From the NCBI RefSeq assembly GCF_022437945.1, contig NZ_CP092535.1, positions 868,001 to 932,000 of the forward strand: a stretch of DNA of 64,000 nucleotides, in the 5' to 3' direction. Source of the stretch: Nocardioides sp. TF02-7. Lineage in GTDB: Bacteria; Actinomycetota; Actinomycetes; Propionibacteriales; Nocardioidaceae. The notes beneath the pieces were generated by a model. It did not search any database. It saw only the letters and a program-made list of their open reading frames with translations, and was not told the DNA's origin. The position numbers and the translations under genes are program-made. Below, piece by piece: positions 45,606 through 56,521 of the stretch; positions within the stretch are counted from its first letter, which is position 1; every line of letters begins with the position of its first letter.

Positions 45606-48600
45606 CGTCCTCCCCCCTCCGGGTCGGCGGTCACGATCGGTCCGTGCGGGACGTGGTCGGAGCCCGAGCGGTCGACGTAGCCGGCGACGAGCGCCCGCAG
45701 CTCCGGTCCGGTGGGGCGCCGCCCCGGGCGTACGTCGCAGGTGCCGACCTTCGACTCCTGGATCAGCACGTTGGGGTCGAGCGTGATGCCGAACAGGTCG
45801 TTGGCCGAGTCGCCGGTGACCAGGCCGCCCTCGCCCCAGTGGTAGGGCAGCCACACCTGGTGCACGACCCGGCCGTCGACGCGCAACGGCGTCAGCCGCT
45901 CGGTGACGAGCACCCGCGCCTCGATCGCCGAGCGGGACGTGACGATCGTCGCCCAGCCACCGTGCTCCAGCCCGCGCTCGTGGGCCAGCTCCGGCGACAC
46001 CTCGACGAACATCTCCGGCTGCAGCTCCGCGAGCCGGTGCACGAACCGGCTCATCCCGCCGGCCGTGTGGTGCTCGGTGAGCCGGCTCGTGGTGAACACG
46101 AACGGGAACACCTCGCTGTGCCCCTGCGGCGGCGAGGGGTGCATCGGGTTGTCGTCGCGGTCGTACTCCTTGCGGGTCGGGTTGGCCTGCTGGCCGTAGA
46201 GCGGGTTCGAGAACGGCGACTCGACCGGCTCGTAGTGGGTCGGCATCGGGCCGTCGATGAGTCCCTGTGGCACGTAGAGCGCGCCCTTCCCGTCGCCCTG
46301 CATGATGAACGGGTCGTTGCCGGCGATCCCCGCGACACCGTCGGCGTCCTCGGGCGGCACGTACGACGGCGCCTTGCCCTTCTCGAAGTCCGGCACGTCG
46401 AGGCCGGTCCACTCCCCGCTCTCCTCGTCCCACCAGACGTAGGCCTTGCGCTCGCTCCACGGCCTGCCGTCGGGGTCGGCCGACGCCCGGTTGTAGAGCA
46501 GCCGCCGGTTGGCCGGCCACGCCCAGCCCCCACTCCGGCGCGACGTAGCTCTGCTCCGAGGCGGGCTTGCGGCGCCGCGCCTGGTTGACGCCGTCCTTGT
46601 AGACGCCGGTGTAGATCCAGCAGCCGCCCAGCGTCGAGCCGTCGTCCTTCATCTCGTTGAAGCTGGCGAGCGGCCGGCCGGTGGCGATCTCGTAGCCGTT
46701 GATCTCCTTCAGCACCGCCTCGGCGCTGGGCTCGTCGTGCTCCCCGTGGGTCGGGTAGTCCCAGGCGAGGTCGAGGACCGGCCGGTCCCGCTCCTCGCTC
46801 GACCCGGCCAGCCGCTCCCCGCACCATCCGGCCGAGGTGGTAGAAGAACCACAGCTCCGAGCGGCAGTTGGCCGGCGGGTCGACGGCCTTGTCCCGCCAC
46901 TGCAGCATCCGCTGGGTCTGCGTGAACGTGCCCTCCTTCTCGGCGTACGAGGCCGCCGGCATGAGGAACACCTCGGTGCGGCACTGCTCGGGCACGATCT
47001 CGCCGGTGGCGACCTCCGGCGAGCTCTTCCAGAACGTCGCGCTCTCGATCTCGAACAGGTCGCGGACGACCACCCAGTCGAGGTTGGCCATGCCGAGCCG
47101 CTGCGCGCGGCCGTGGGCGGAGCCGACCGCCGGGTTCTGGCCGAGCAGGAAGTAGCCCTTGACCTTCCCGTCGATCATGTCCATGACGGTGCGGTAGGTG
47201 CCGTGGTCGCCGGTGATCCGCGGCAGGTAGTCGAAGCAGTAGTCGTTGTCCGCCGTCGCGTGGTCGCCCCAGTAGGCCTTGAGCAGGTTGATGCCGTAGG
47301 CGCCGGCGTTGGACCAGAACCCCTTCGACCCGGGCTTGCGGACCGCGTCGATCCACTCCTGGATCGTGTGATGCTGCCCGCCGTTCGGCATCGGCAGGTA
47401 GCCCGGCAGCAGGTTGAACAGCGTCGGGATGTCGGTGGAGCCCTGGATGCTGGCGTGGCCGCGCAGCGCCATGATCCCGCCGCCGGGGCGGCCCATGTTG
47501 CCGAGCAGCAACTGGAGGATCGCGCCGGTGCGGATGTACTGCACGCCCACGCTGTGCTGGGTCCAGCCGACGCTGTAGACGAGCGCCGTCGTCCGGTCGC
47601 GGCCGGAGCTCTCCGTCCAGGCACGGCACACCTCGAGGAACTGCTCCTCGCTGACACCGCACGTGCGCGCGACCATCTCGGGGGTGTAGCGCGCGAAGTG
47701 GCGCTTGAGGACCTGGTAGACGCACCGCGGATGCTGCAGGGTCTCGTCGCGCGGCGGGTTGCCGGTCACCTGCATCCCGTGGGACTCGTTCTGCAGGCCC
47801 GACGCCGTCTCGCGCTGCTCCTCGGTGTCGCCGGAGTCCTCGGCCTGGGCGTCGCTCAGCCGGGACTCGTCGTCCTCGGAGGCGTACTGCCACGACTCCG
47901 GGTCGTAGGTGCGGGACTCGGGGTCGAAGCCGGAGAACAGCCCGTCGAGGTCCTCGGTGTCCACGTAGTCCTCGCTGAGGATCGTGGCCGCGTTGGTGTA
48001 GTTGACGACGTAGTCGCGGAAGTCGAGCTCGTTGCTGAGCACGTAGTTGACGATCCCGCCGAGGAACGCGATGTCCGTCCCCACGCGCAGCGGCACGTAC
48101 GTGTCGGCCAGCGCGCTGGTGCGGGTGAACCGCGGGTCGACGTGGATCACCTTCGCGCCGCGGGCCTTCGCCTCCATCACCCACTGGAAGCCCACCGGGT
48201 GGGCCTCGGCCATGTTGGAGCCCTGGATGACGATGCAGTCAGCGTTGGACAGGTCCTGGAGGAAACCCGTGGCGCCGCCGCGCCCGAACGAGGTCCCCAG
48301 ACCGGGGACCGTGGCGGAGTGTCATATCCGCGCCTGGTTCTCGATCTGGATCGCGCCGAGCGCCGTGAACAGCTTCTTGATGAGGTAGTTCTCCTCGTTG
48401 TCGAGGGTCGCTCCTCCGAGGCTGGCGATGCCGAGCGTGCGGCGGACCTTGTTGCCGTGCTCGTCGATGTCCTGCCAGGTGTCGTTGCGGGCCCGCACGA
48501 CGCGGTCGGCGATCATCTCCATCGCCGTCTCGAGCTCGAGCTCCTGCCACTCCGTGGCGTACGGCGCCCGGTACTTGACCGTGGTGACCCGCAGCGGGCT

Positions 48601-48886
48601 GGTGACCAGGTTCTTGCTGGCAGCGCCCTTGGGGCAGAGCCGTCCGCGGTTGACCGGGCTGTCGGGGTTGCCCTCGATCTGGACGATCTGCTCGTCCTTC
48701 ACGTAGACGTCCTGCGCGCAGCCGACGGCGCAGTAGGGGCAGACGCTCTTGACGACGCGGTCGGCGGTCTCGGTGCGGGACGTGGTCTCCTCGGTGCGCC
48801 GGGGAGCGCGCGGCCTTGCCGCGGCCGAGCGGATCGCCGCCGGTGAGCTGTCGCACCACCGGCCAGTCGAGGAAGGTCTTCGCCAC
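45602..48886 (-). CDS. fdhA: Selenocysteine-containing formate dehydrogenase catalytic subunit
   Basis: About 1094 residues including selenocysteine at the in-frame TGA 48322-48324 (residue about 188, ENQARI-U-HSATVPGLG). The N-terminal cluster motif is CPYCAVGCAQDVYV with RLCPKG; molybdopterin-domain segments follow (IVIQGSNMAEAHPVG, VIHVDPRFTRTSALAD). The enzyme oxidises formate to CO2 at a Mo or W bis-pterin site. The start is GTG 48886, preceded by GGAGGTGACCC. No twin-arginine leader is seen, so it is probably cytoplasm-facing. Frame slips lie near 48808, 46817 and 46523, all in C/G runs; the UGA is not one of these. A SECIS hairpin follows the UGA. Confidence 0.93.
48292..48324 (-). promoter_or_regulatory. 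Bacterial SECIS element in fdhA
   Basis: Reading leftward from the TGA, 11 bases precede GGTCCCCGGTCTGGGGACC, a perfect 7-bp stem closing a GGTCT loop (48292-48310). SelB recognises a GU-containing apical loop at this distance after UGA; the E. coli fdhF element, as I recall it, has the same GGUCU loop. The single bulged U of E. coli is absent. Confidence 0.88.
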
Positions 48887-48959
48887 CGGGTCACCTCCGT
48901 GGCTCGGACACTACCCGCGGTTGTCGGGAACAGACCCCCCCGTTCTCGGAGGCCCTCGC

Positions 48960-49966
48960 TCAGCGGACGACGACCGGGTGCGGGCCGGCCGCGACCAGCT
49001 CCCCCACCACCGGGTGACCGGGCAGCTCACCGGCGACCAACAGCCCCCCGGAGGTCTGCGCGTCCGCGAGCAGCACCAGCTCGTCCTCGGACACGTGGGC
49101 GTCGAGGTGCGGCCGCACCCAGTCGAGGTTGCGGCGGCTGCCGCCCGGCACGAACCCGTCGCGCAGCGCGGCGCGGGCACCGTCGACGTACGGGACCGAG
49201 GCGGCGTCGACGACCGCGGTGACGCCGCTGGCCCGGCACATCTTGTAGAGGTGGCCGAGCAGGCCGAAACCGGTCACGTCGGTGGCCGCGCGGTGGCCGG
49301 CGGCGACGGCTGCGCGGGCGGCGTCGCGGTTGAGGGTGGTCATCACCGCGACCGCCTCCTCGAACCGCTCCCCCGTCGCCTTGTGCCGGTTGTTGAGGAC
49401 GCCGAGGCCCAGCGGCTTCGTGAGCGTGAGCGGCGTGCCCGTCGCGGCCGCGTCGTTGCGCAGGGAGCCGGTCGGGGTGGGCGAGCCCGGTGACCGCGAG
49501 ACCGTACTTCGGCTCCGGGTCGTCGATGCTGTGGCCGCCCGACAGGTGGCAGCCGGCGGCCGCGCACACCTCCGCGCCGCCGCGGAGCACCTCGCGGGCG
49601 AGCTCGAACGGCACCCGGTCGCGCGGCCAGGCCAGCAGGTTGAGCGCGACCAGCGGCTCCCCGCCCATCGCGTAGACGTCGGAGAGCGCGTTGGTCGCGG
49701 CGATCCGGCCCCAGTCGTAGGGGGTCGTCCACGACCGGGGTGAAGAAGTCGGTGGTCGCGACCACGGCCCGGTCGGCGTCGATCCGCACGGCAGCGGCGT
49801 CGTCGCCGTGCTCCAGCCCGACGAGGAGGTCGTCGCCCGCCGGCCCGAACGGCAAGTCCGCGAGCACCCGCTCCAGCTCGCCGGGCGGCACCTTGCAGGC
49901 GCAGCCGCCGCCGGCGGCGTACTGGGTGAGCCGGACGGCTCCGGACGGGACCGCGGTGTCGACCAT
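48960..49966 (-). CDS. selD: Selenide, water dikinase SelD
   Basis: About 334 residues. SelD makes selenophosphate from selenide and ATP for SelA. The active-site segment is [13 protein letters not shown], with Cys at the position that is Sec in some SelD proteins, so SelD is not itself a selenoprotein. [44 protein letters not shown] and [12 protein letters not shown] are family motifs. Frame slips lie near 49727 and 49482. It begins 24 bases downstream of tRNA-Sec on the same strand and ends 74 bases before fdhA. Confidence 0.92.
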
Positions 49967-49990
49967 GCGGCCACGCTACCCACGGGCGGT

Positions 49991-50085
49991 TGGCGGAGGC
50001 GGACGGGAATCGAACCCGCCTGGCCGAGGTGCTCGGCCACAACGGTTTTGAGGACCGCGCCCGTCACCAGACGAGGTACGCCTCC
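49991..50085 (-). tRNA. selC: Selenocysteine tRNA (anticodon TCA)
   Basis: 95 bases on the reverse strand, from GGAGGCGTACCTCGTCTGG to CCGCCTCCGCCA with CCA encoded. The anticodon stem-loop is GCGGT-CCTCAAA-ACCGT with TCA at 50049-50051. The long extra arm (TGGCCGAG-CACC-TCGGCCA) is typical of tRNA-Sec, as is the extended acceptor-T stacking. The base before the anticodon is C rather than the usual U33. Confidence 0.95.
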
Positions 50086-50170
50086 CCGCAACCCGCGCGG
50101 TCACCGTAGCAACCGGCGCCCGGGCCTGGTACGCCACAATGCGGGGGAGGCCGACGAGGGAGGCGCGTGG

Positions 50171-51494
50171 ATGAGCGGGACGGACCCCGGCGTGACCGAC
50201 CCGCGGCGCTCGACGCCGCGCACCGACCACGTGCTCGCCGACCCGCGGCTGCGGGCGGCGGCCGACCGGCTCGGTCCGCGACTGGTCAAGGACGTCGTGG
50301 TCACGGTCCTCGACCGGTGCCGGGCGGGCGAGCTCGCCCCGGAGCAGGTGGCCGACGCGGCCGTGGCCGCGCTGCCGACCGGCGTCACCGGTCTCCGGCG
50401 GGTCGTCAACGCGACCGGGGTGGTCGTCCACACCAACCTCGGCCGCGCGCCGCTGTCGGCGGCCGCGGTGGACGCGATCGCCCTCGCGGCCGGCGCCACC
50501 GACGTCGAGCTCGACCTGACCACCGGCCGCCGCGGGCGGCGGGGACGGTCGACCCTCGCCGCGCTGCAGGAGGCGGTCCCCGGTGCCGGCGGGGGCACAC
50601 GTCGTCAACAACGGTGCGGCCGCCCTCGCCCTGGTCACCTCGGCCCTGGCCGTCGGCCGCGAGGTCGTCGTAGCGCGCGGGGAGCTGGTCGAGATCGGCG
50701 ACGGGTTCCGCATCCCCGAGCTGCTCGAGTCGGTGGGCGCCCGGCTGCGCGAGGTCGGCACCACCAACCGGGTGCGGGTCGACGACTACGCCGCCGCGGT
50801 GGGCGACGAGACGGCGTTCGTGCTCAAGGTGCACCCGTCGAACTTCCGGGTCACCGGGTTCACCTCGTCGGTGCCGGTCGCGGAGCTGACGGCCCTGTCC
50901 GTCCCGCTGGTCGTCGACATCGGGTCCGGCCTGCTCGCCGCGCACCCGCGGCTGCCCGACGAGCCCGACGCCGCCACCGCGCTCCGCGACGGAGCCGACC
51001 TGGTGACGGCGTCCGGCGACAAGCTGCTCGGCGGGCCGCAGTGCGGCCTGATGCTCGGCCGGGCCGACCTCGTCGAACGGCTCCGGCGGCACCCTCTGGC
51101 CCGGGCGCTGCGCGTCGACAAGCTCACGCTCGCGGCGCTCGAGGCGACGCTCCGCGGGCCGACCCCGCCGGTCGCCGCGGCACTGGCGGCCGACGCCGCG
51201 GACCTCCGGGCCCGGGCCGAGCGGCTGGCGGCCGCCGTCGCCGACGTCGCCGCGGCCTCGGCGGTCGCCTCCGTCGCCGCCGTCGGCGGCGGCGGCGCCC
51301 CCGGCGTGGAGCTCCCGAGCGCCGCGGTCTCGCTGCCGCACGACCTCGCCGCGGCCCTGCGCACCGACGCGGAGCTGCCGGTCGTCGGCCGGGTCGAGGG
51401 CGGCCGGCTGCTGCTCGACCTGGTCGCCGTCGCACCCGACGACGACGCCGCGCTGGTCGCCGCCGTGCGCCGGGCCGCGGCGGGGAGAGGCTGA
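50171..51494 (+). CDS. selA: L-seryl-tRNA(Sec) selenium transferase SelA
   Basis: About 440 residues. A PLP enzyme converting Ser-tRNA-Sec to Sec-tRNA-Sec. VVNATGVVVHTNLGRAPLS, HVVNNGAAALALVTSAL, LVVDIGSGLL and the PLP-Lys segment ASGDKLLGGPQCG are all present. The start is ATG 50171, preceded by GAGGGAGG. An extra G near 50590 shifts frame just before HVVNNG. It is divergent from tRNA-Sec/selD and followed four bases later by selB. Confidence 0.95.
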
Positions 51495-51498
51495 CCGG

Positions 51499-53271
51499 GT
51501 GCACGTCGTCGCCACCGCGGGCCACGTCGACCACGGCAAGTCGACGCTGGTCGCCGCACTGACCGGGATGGAGCCCGACCGGCTCGACGAGGAGCGCCGG
51601 CGCGGGCTGTCGATCGAGCTCGGCTACGTGTGGACCGACCTGCCCGGTGCCGGGCAGGTCGCGTTCGTCGACGTCCCCGGTCACGAGCGGTTCGTCACGA
51701 CGATGCTCGCCGGCGTCGGCCCGGTGCCGGTGGCGATGCTCGTCGTCGCGGCCGACGACCCCTGGATGCCGCAGGCCGCCGAGCACCTCGCGGCCCTCGA
51801 CGCGCTCGGCGTGGCCCACGGGCTGGTCGCCGTCACCCGCTCCGACCTGGCCGACCCAGGCCCGGCCGCGGCGCGGGCGGAGGCGGAGGTCGCCCGGACC
51901 TCCCTGCGCGGCGCACCGGTGGTGCCGGTCAGCGGCCGCACCGGGGCCGGGCTCGACGAGCTCCGGAGTGCGCTGGCCGACGTGCTCCGCGCGCTGCCCG
52001 GTCCGGCGCCCGCGGCCGACGTACGGCTCTGGGTGGACCGGCGCTTCGGCGTGCGGGGGCGCGGGCACCGTGGCGACCGGCACCCTGCCCGCCGGCACCG
52101 TGCGCCGCGGCGACACCCTCCAGGTCGTCGCCGAGGGCGGCTCCGGCACCGTGCGGGTGCGCGGCCTCCAGTCGCTGGGCAGCGACGCGGACGAGGTCGC
52201 GGGCGTCGCCCGGGTCGCGCTCAACGTGGTCGGTGACGACGTCGCCCTCGTCGACCGCGGCGCCGCGCTGGTCACCCCCGACGCCTGGCAGCCGACCACC
52301 ACGGTCGACGCCCGGGTCGCCGGCGACCTCGACGCGCTGCCCGAGCGGCCGCTGCTGCACGTCGGCGCCGCGGCCGTCGCCGTGCGCACCCGGCCGCTCG
52401 GCGGCGACGCCGTCCGGCTGGCGCTGCCCTGGCCGCTCCCCCTCCGGGTGGGTGACCGCGCCGTGCTCCGCGACCCGGGCAGCCGCCGGCTCTGGGGCCT
52501 CCGCGTGCTCGACCCGGCGCCGCCGGCACTCCGCCGACGCGGCGCGGCCGCGCGACGGGCGGCGGTGCTCGCACGGCTGACCGGCACGCCGGACGCCGCC
52601 GAGGAGGTACGCCGCCGCGGCGTGGTGCGCGCCGACCTGCTGCCGCGGATCGGGGTGCCGGTCGCCGGACCGCCCGACGGGGCGGTGCTCGCGGACGGCT
52701 GGCTGATGAGCAGCGAGCGGCGCGAGCGCGTCGCCGCTGCGGTCGCCGACGCCGTGGCCGCGCACGCCGCCGCCCGGCCGCTCGACCCCGGCATCCCGCT
52801 CACGGCGCTCGCGGAGCGGCTCGGGCTGCCCGCCCCCGCGCTGGTGGCGGCGGCGGTGCGGCCCCGCTGCGCGTCGCCGACGGCCGGGTGCAGCCACCCG
52901 GCTCCGCGGCCGGCCTGCCCCCGGAGGTGGAGCGGGCGGTCGCGACCCTCGAGCGCGAGCTGGCCGACACGCCGTTCGCCGCACCGACGGCGGACCGGCT
53001 GGCCGAGCTCGGCCTCGACGACCGCCGCGCCGCCGCGGCCGCCCGGGCCGGGCGGCTGCTCCGCGTCGCGCCCGGGGTGGTGCTGCCGAGCGGCGCCGAC
53101 GAGCTGGCGGCGTCGTGGCTCGCCGACCTGCCGCAGCCGTTCACCGCGGCGCAGGCCCGGCAGCGCCTCGGCACCACCCGCCGGGTGCTGCTCCCGCTGC
53201 TCACCCACCTCGACCGGGCGCGGCTGACCCGCCGGCTCCCCGACGACCGGCGCGAGGTCCGGCGCCGCTGA
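51499..53271 (+). CDS. selB: Selenocysteine-specific elongation factor SelB
   Basis: About 590 residues. The GTPase domain has G1 GHVDHGKSTL, effector region RRRGLSIELGYVW and G3 DVPGHERF. The G4 position reads TRSD where most translational GTPases have NKxD. Domains II-III follow, and the C-terminal half is a chain of winged-helix domains (from about residue 370) that bind SECIS hairpins. It delivers Sec-tRNA to the UGA of fdhA. The GTG start lies four bases after the selA stop. Frame slips lie near 52060 and 52863. Confidence 0.94.
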
Positions 53272-53288
53272 CCCCCGACTCGACGGCG

Positions 53289-53326
53289 AGGAAGTGCCTA
53301 CTCGGCCAGGAGGAAGTGCCTACTCG
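53289..53326. repeat. Short direct repeat at the hemE 3' end
   Basis: AGGAAGTGCCTACTCG occurs at 53289-53304 and again at 53311-53326 (period 22), the second copy overlapping the hemE stop codon. It lies between the convergent selB and hemE genes. Confidence 0.85.
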
Positions 53327-54410
53327 ACGGGGTAGGACTGGACGAACTCGGTGAGGCGCTTCAGCTGGTCGGGGTCGGTGGAGGGGATGACCCCGTGGCC
53401 GAGGTTGAAGACGTGGCCGCGGGCGGCGCGGCCGGCCTCGACGATCTCGGCGGCGCGGGCCGTCATCACGTCCGCGGGGGCGAAGACCAGGGTCGGGTCG
53501 AGGTTGCCCTGCACGGCACGGTCGCCGACCAGCGGGATCGCGTGCCCGAGCGGTGTCCGCCAGTCCACGCCCACCACGTCGGCACCGGCCTCGGCCATGA
53601 GCGGCAGCAGGTTGGTCGTGCCGACGCCGAAGTGGATCCGCGGCACGCCCAGCTGGCCGACCCGGGCCAGCACCCGCGCCGAGTGCGGCATCACGTACTG
53701 CTCGTAGTCGGCCGGCGTCAGCGCGCCCGCCCACGAGTCGAAGAGCTGCACGGCCGAGGCGCCGGCAGCGACCTGAACCTCGAGGAACGCCGCCGAGATG
53801 CCCGCGATCTTGCGCATCAACGCGTCCCAGACGTCGGGGGCGCCGAACATCATCGCCTTGGTGCGGGCGTGCTCCTTCGACGGGCCGCCCTCCACGAGGT
53901 ACGACGCCACGGTGAACGGCGCTCCGGCGAAGCCGATCAGCGGCGTCCCGCCGTTGGTCACGGCGAGCTCGCCGACCAGGCCGCGCACCGCCTCGGTGAT
54001 GAACGGGACGTGCTCCGGGGTGAGGTCGGGGATCCGCTCGACGTCGGCCACCGTGCGGACCGGCTCGGCGACGACCGGCCCGACGCCGGGCTTGATGTCG
54101 AGGTCGACGCCGACCGCCTTGAGCGGCAGCACGATGTCGGAGAAGAAGATCGCGGCGTCGACGCCGTAGCGGCGGACCGGCTGCAGGGTGATCTCGACGA
54201 CGAGGTCGGGGTCGGCGCAGGCGTCGAGCATGGCGACGCCCTCGCGGACCCGCAGGTACTCCGGCAGCGAGCGGCCCGCCTGCCGCATGTACCAGACCGG
54301 CGTGTGCGGCACCGGCTCCCCGCGCACCGCCTTCAGGAAGGCGCTGCCGGCGAGGGGGCCGGCGAGGGCGTCGGCGGGACGCGTCAGCGAGGGGGGTCTG
54401 GGATGTTCAC
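53320..54410 (-). CDS. hemE: Uroporphyrinogen decarboxylase HemE
   Basis: About 363 residues. Converts uroporphyrinogen III to coproporphyrinogen [23 protein letters not shown] is the family signature, with [18 protein letters not shown] carrying the catalytic Asp region, [18 protein letters not shown], and [14 protein letters not shown] at the end. No good start exists in the main frame. GTG 54410 (VNIPDPP) joins it if one C is missing from the run at 54391-54396. Divergent from the DUF3000 gene. Confidence 0.92.
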
Positions 54411-54493
54411 GGCCGGCTCCACACCTCCCAAGGCTGACAGGTCGACGGCGTGTACGCACATCGCGCGGGGCCCGAGGGCTTAGTGTGACGTCC

Positions 54494-55108
54494 ATGGTGG
54501 CGCGGCACGAGACGCACCAGGGGGCCGGCATGGCCGGGGAGCCCCCGGAGTTCGTCGCGGCCGTGACCAGCCTGCGTGCGGCGGCGCTGCGCCCGGAGGT
54601 CTTCTGCGAGGAGATGCCGGCGCCGCAGCGGATCGCCCCGTTCGCCACGGCGCTGTCGGCCGACGTGACCGTCGACGACGAGGACGTCGCGACCGGTCGG
54701 CTGGTGCTGCTGCACGACCCCGCCGGCAACGAGGCCTGGAACGGCACGTTCCGCTGCGTCGCCTACTGCCGGGCCGAGATCGACCTGGCCCTCGCCGCCG
54801 ACCCGATGCTCGCCCACGTCGGCTGGACCTGGCTGACCGACGCGCTCGGGTCGCACGCGGCGTCGTACACCGCCCTCTCCGGCACCGTCACCCGGGTCAC
54901 CTCCGAGGGCTTCGGCGCGATGGCCGACGACGGCGGCTCCGCGCAGCTGGAGGTCCGGGCGTCGTGGACGCCGGTCGACGCGCCCGAGCTCGACCCCCAC
55001 GTCCAGGCGTGGGCCGAGCTGCTCTGCACCGCCGGCGGGCTCGAGCCGGTGCCCGAGGGCGTCGCGGTGATGCCCTCCCGACGGGGCCAGCGGGGCGCCG
55101 GGCTCTGA
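54494..55108 (+). CDS. DUF3000 family protein
   Basis: 204 residues. Conserved actinobacterial protein, typically next to hemE and RNase D as here. Visible segments are [58 protein letters not shown] and [14 protein letters not shown]. Function unknown. The start is ATG 54494. Its stop overlaps the rnd start (TGATG). No frame errors. Confidence 0.9.
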   Translation: MVARHETHQGAGMAGEPPEFVAAVTSLRAAALRPEVFCEEMPAPQRIAPFATALSADVTVDDEDVATGRLVLLHDPAGNEAWNGTFRCVAYCRAEIDLALAADPMLAHVGWTWLTDALGSHAASYTALSGTVTRVTSEGFGAMADDGGSAQLEVRASWTPVDAPELDPHVQAWAELLCTAGGLEPVPEGVAVMPSRRGQRGAGL

Positions 55109-56395
55109 TGCCGGAGAGCCCCGAGACCGACGCACCCGGGGGGCGCGGTCGGCGCGACGGACCAGCAGCGCGAGCCCGAGGTGGCGCTGCTGGCGCTGTC
55201 GGACGGGCTGCCGCCGGTGATCGACAGCGACGAGGCGCTGGCGGCGTACGCCGCGAAGGTCGGAGCCGGCTCCGGCCCGGTGGCGATCGACGCCGAGCGG
55301 GCGTCGGGCTACCGCTACTCCAACCGCGCCTACCTGATCCAGGTCCGTCGCGACGGCGCCGGCACCGGCCTGGTGGACCCGATCCCGCTGAGCACGCTCG
55401 CGCCGCTGCAGGAGGCGATCGGCGACGCCGAGTGGATCCTGCACGCCGCCACCCAGGACCTGCCCTGCCTGGCCGAGGTGGGGCTGCGGCCGGCCGCGCT
55501 GTTCGACACCGAGCTCGCCGGCCGGCTGCTCAACTACCCGCGGGTTGGCCTGGCGACCCTCGTCGAGACGCTGCTCGGCGCGCGGATGAAGAAGGAGCAC
55601 TCGGCGGTCGACTGGTCGACCCGGCCGCTGCCCGAGCCGTGGCTGGAGTACGCCGCCCTCGACGTCGAGGTGCTCGGCCAGCTGCGCGACGTGCTGGCCG
55701 CCGAGCTCGCCGAGAAGGGCAAGGCCGACTGGGCGCGGCAGGAGTTCGAGCACCTGCGGGCGTTCGAGCCGGTGGTGCGCACGGAGGGCTGGCGGCGTAC
55801 GTCCGGGTTGCACAAGGTGCGCGGCCGGCGCGCCCTGGCCGCGGTGCGGGCGCTGTGGGAGGCCCGCGACGCGGTCGCCCGCGAGCGCGACGTCACCCCC
55901 GGCCGGCTGATCCCCGACTCCGCGATCGTCGCCGCCGCGACCGCGCTGCCGACCAACCGCGCCGGCCTGATGTCGACCCCCGGCTTCCACGGCCGCGGCG
56001 CGTCCCGCCACGCCAGCACCTGGCTGCAGGCGCTCCGTGAGGCCGCCGAGATGCCCGAGAAGGACCTCCCCGACCGGACCCCGCGCGGCGACGGCCCGCC
56101 CACGCCGCGCGCCTGGGCCGAGAAGGACCCCGTGGCCGCCCGGCGCCTCGAGCTCGCCCGCGCGGCGATCGCCGGCCTCGCCGAGCAGCACGACCTGCCC
56201 GCCGAGAACCTGCTCACCCCCGACCATCTGCGGCGCGTGATGTGGACCCCGCCCCGCACCCGCGACCCCGTCGAGCTGCTCGAGCAGGTCATCGACCAGC
56301 TCACCGGCCTCGGCTCCCGCAGCTGGCAGATCGGCCTTACCGCCTCGGCGCTCGCGAAGGCGGTGCTGGACGCGGAGCAGGTGGCGGCGAGCTGA
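55108..56395 (+). CDS. rnd: Ribonuclease D-like 3'-5' exoribonuclease with HRDC domain
   Basis: About 428 residues. The DEDD-type exonuclease domain shows VAIDAERASGYRY (DxE), WILHAATQDLPCLAEVG and the final Asp region WLEYAALDVEVLGQL. The HRDC domain follows at about residues 215-300 (LRRA-type helices, VARERDVTPGRLIPDSAI). It trims stable RNA 3' ends. The first ATG (55108) overlaps the DUF3000 stop; an extra G near 55141 shifts frame before AVGATDQQ. Convergent with the solute-binding protein gene. Confidence 0.9.
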
Positions 56396-56475
56396 GGCCG
56401 GAAGGGTCGGGTCGCGGTCCCGTCGCGGTAGGCGGGGGTCGGGTCGCGGTCGGCGCGGGGCCGACGTGACGGGCA

Positions 56476-56521
56476 AAACCTCCACTTGTCGGGCAATATT
56501 TCGCCCGACATGTTGAGGTTT
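56476..56521. terminator. Hairpin between convergent genes, form 1
   Basis: AAACCTCCACTTGTCGGGC pairs with GCCCGACATGTTGAGGTTT (17 of 19 pairs) around an AT-rich loop. It sits between the convergent rnd and solute-binding protein genes, fitting a two-way terminator. Confidence 0.65.

Noticed and set aside
48322..48324. Stop codon splitting formate dehydrogenase into two genes or a pseudogene
   Set aside because: The TGA sits at the family's Sec position, has a SECIS hairpin, and a complete Sec machinery adjoins.
49343..49966. SelD as a second selenoprotein
   Set aside because: The active-site motif GGGCACK has Cys encoded normally and there is no in-frame UGA there.
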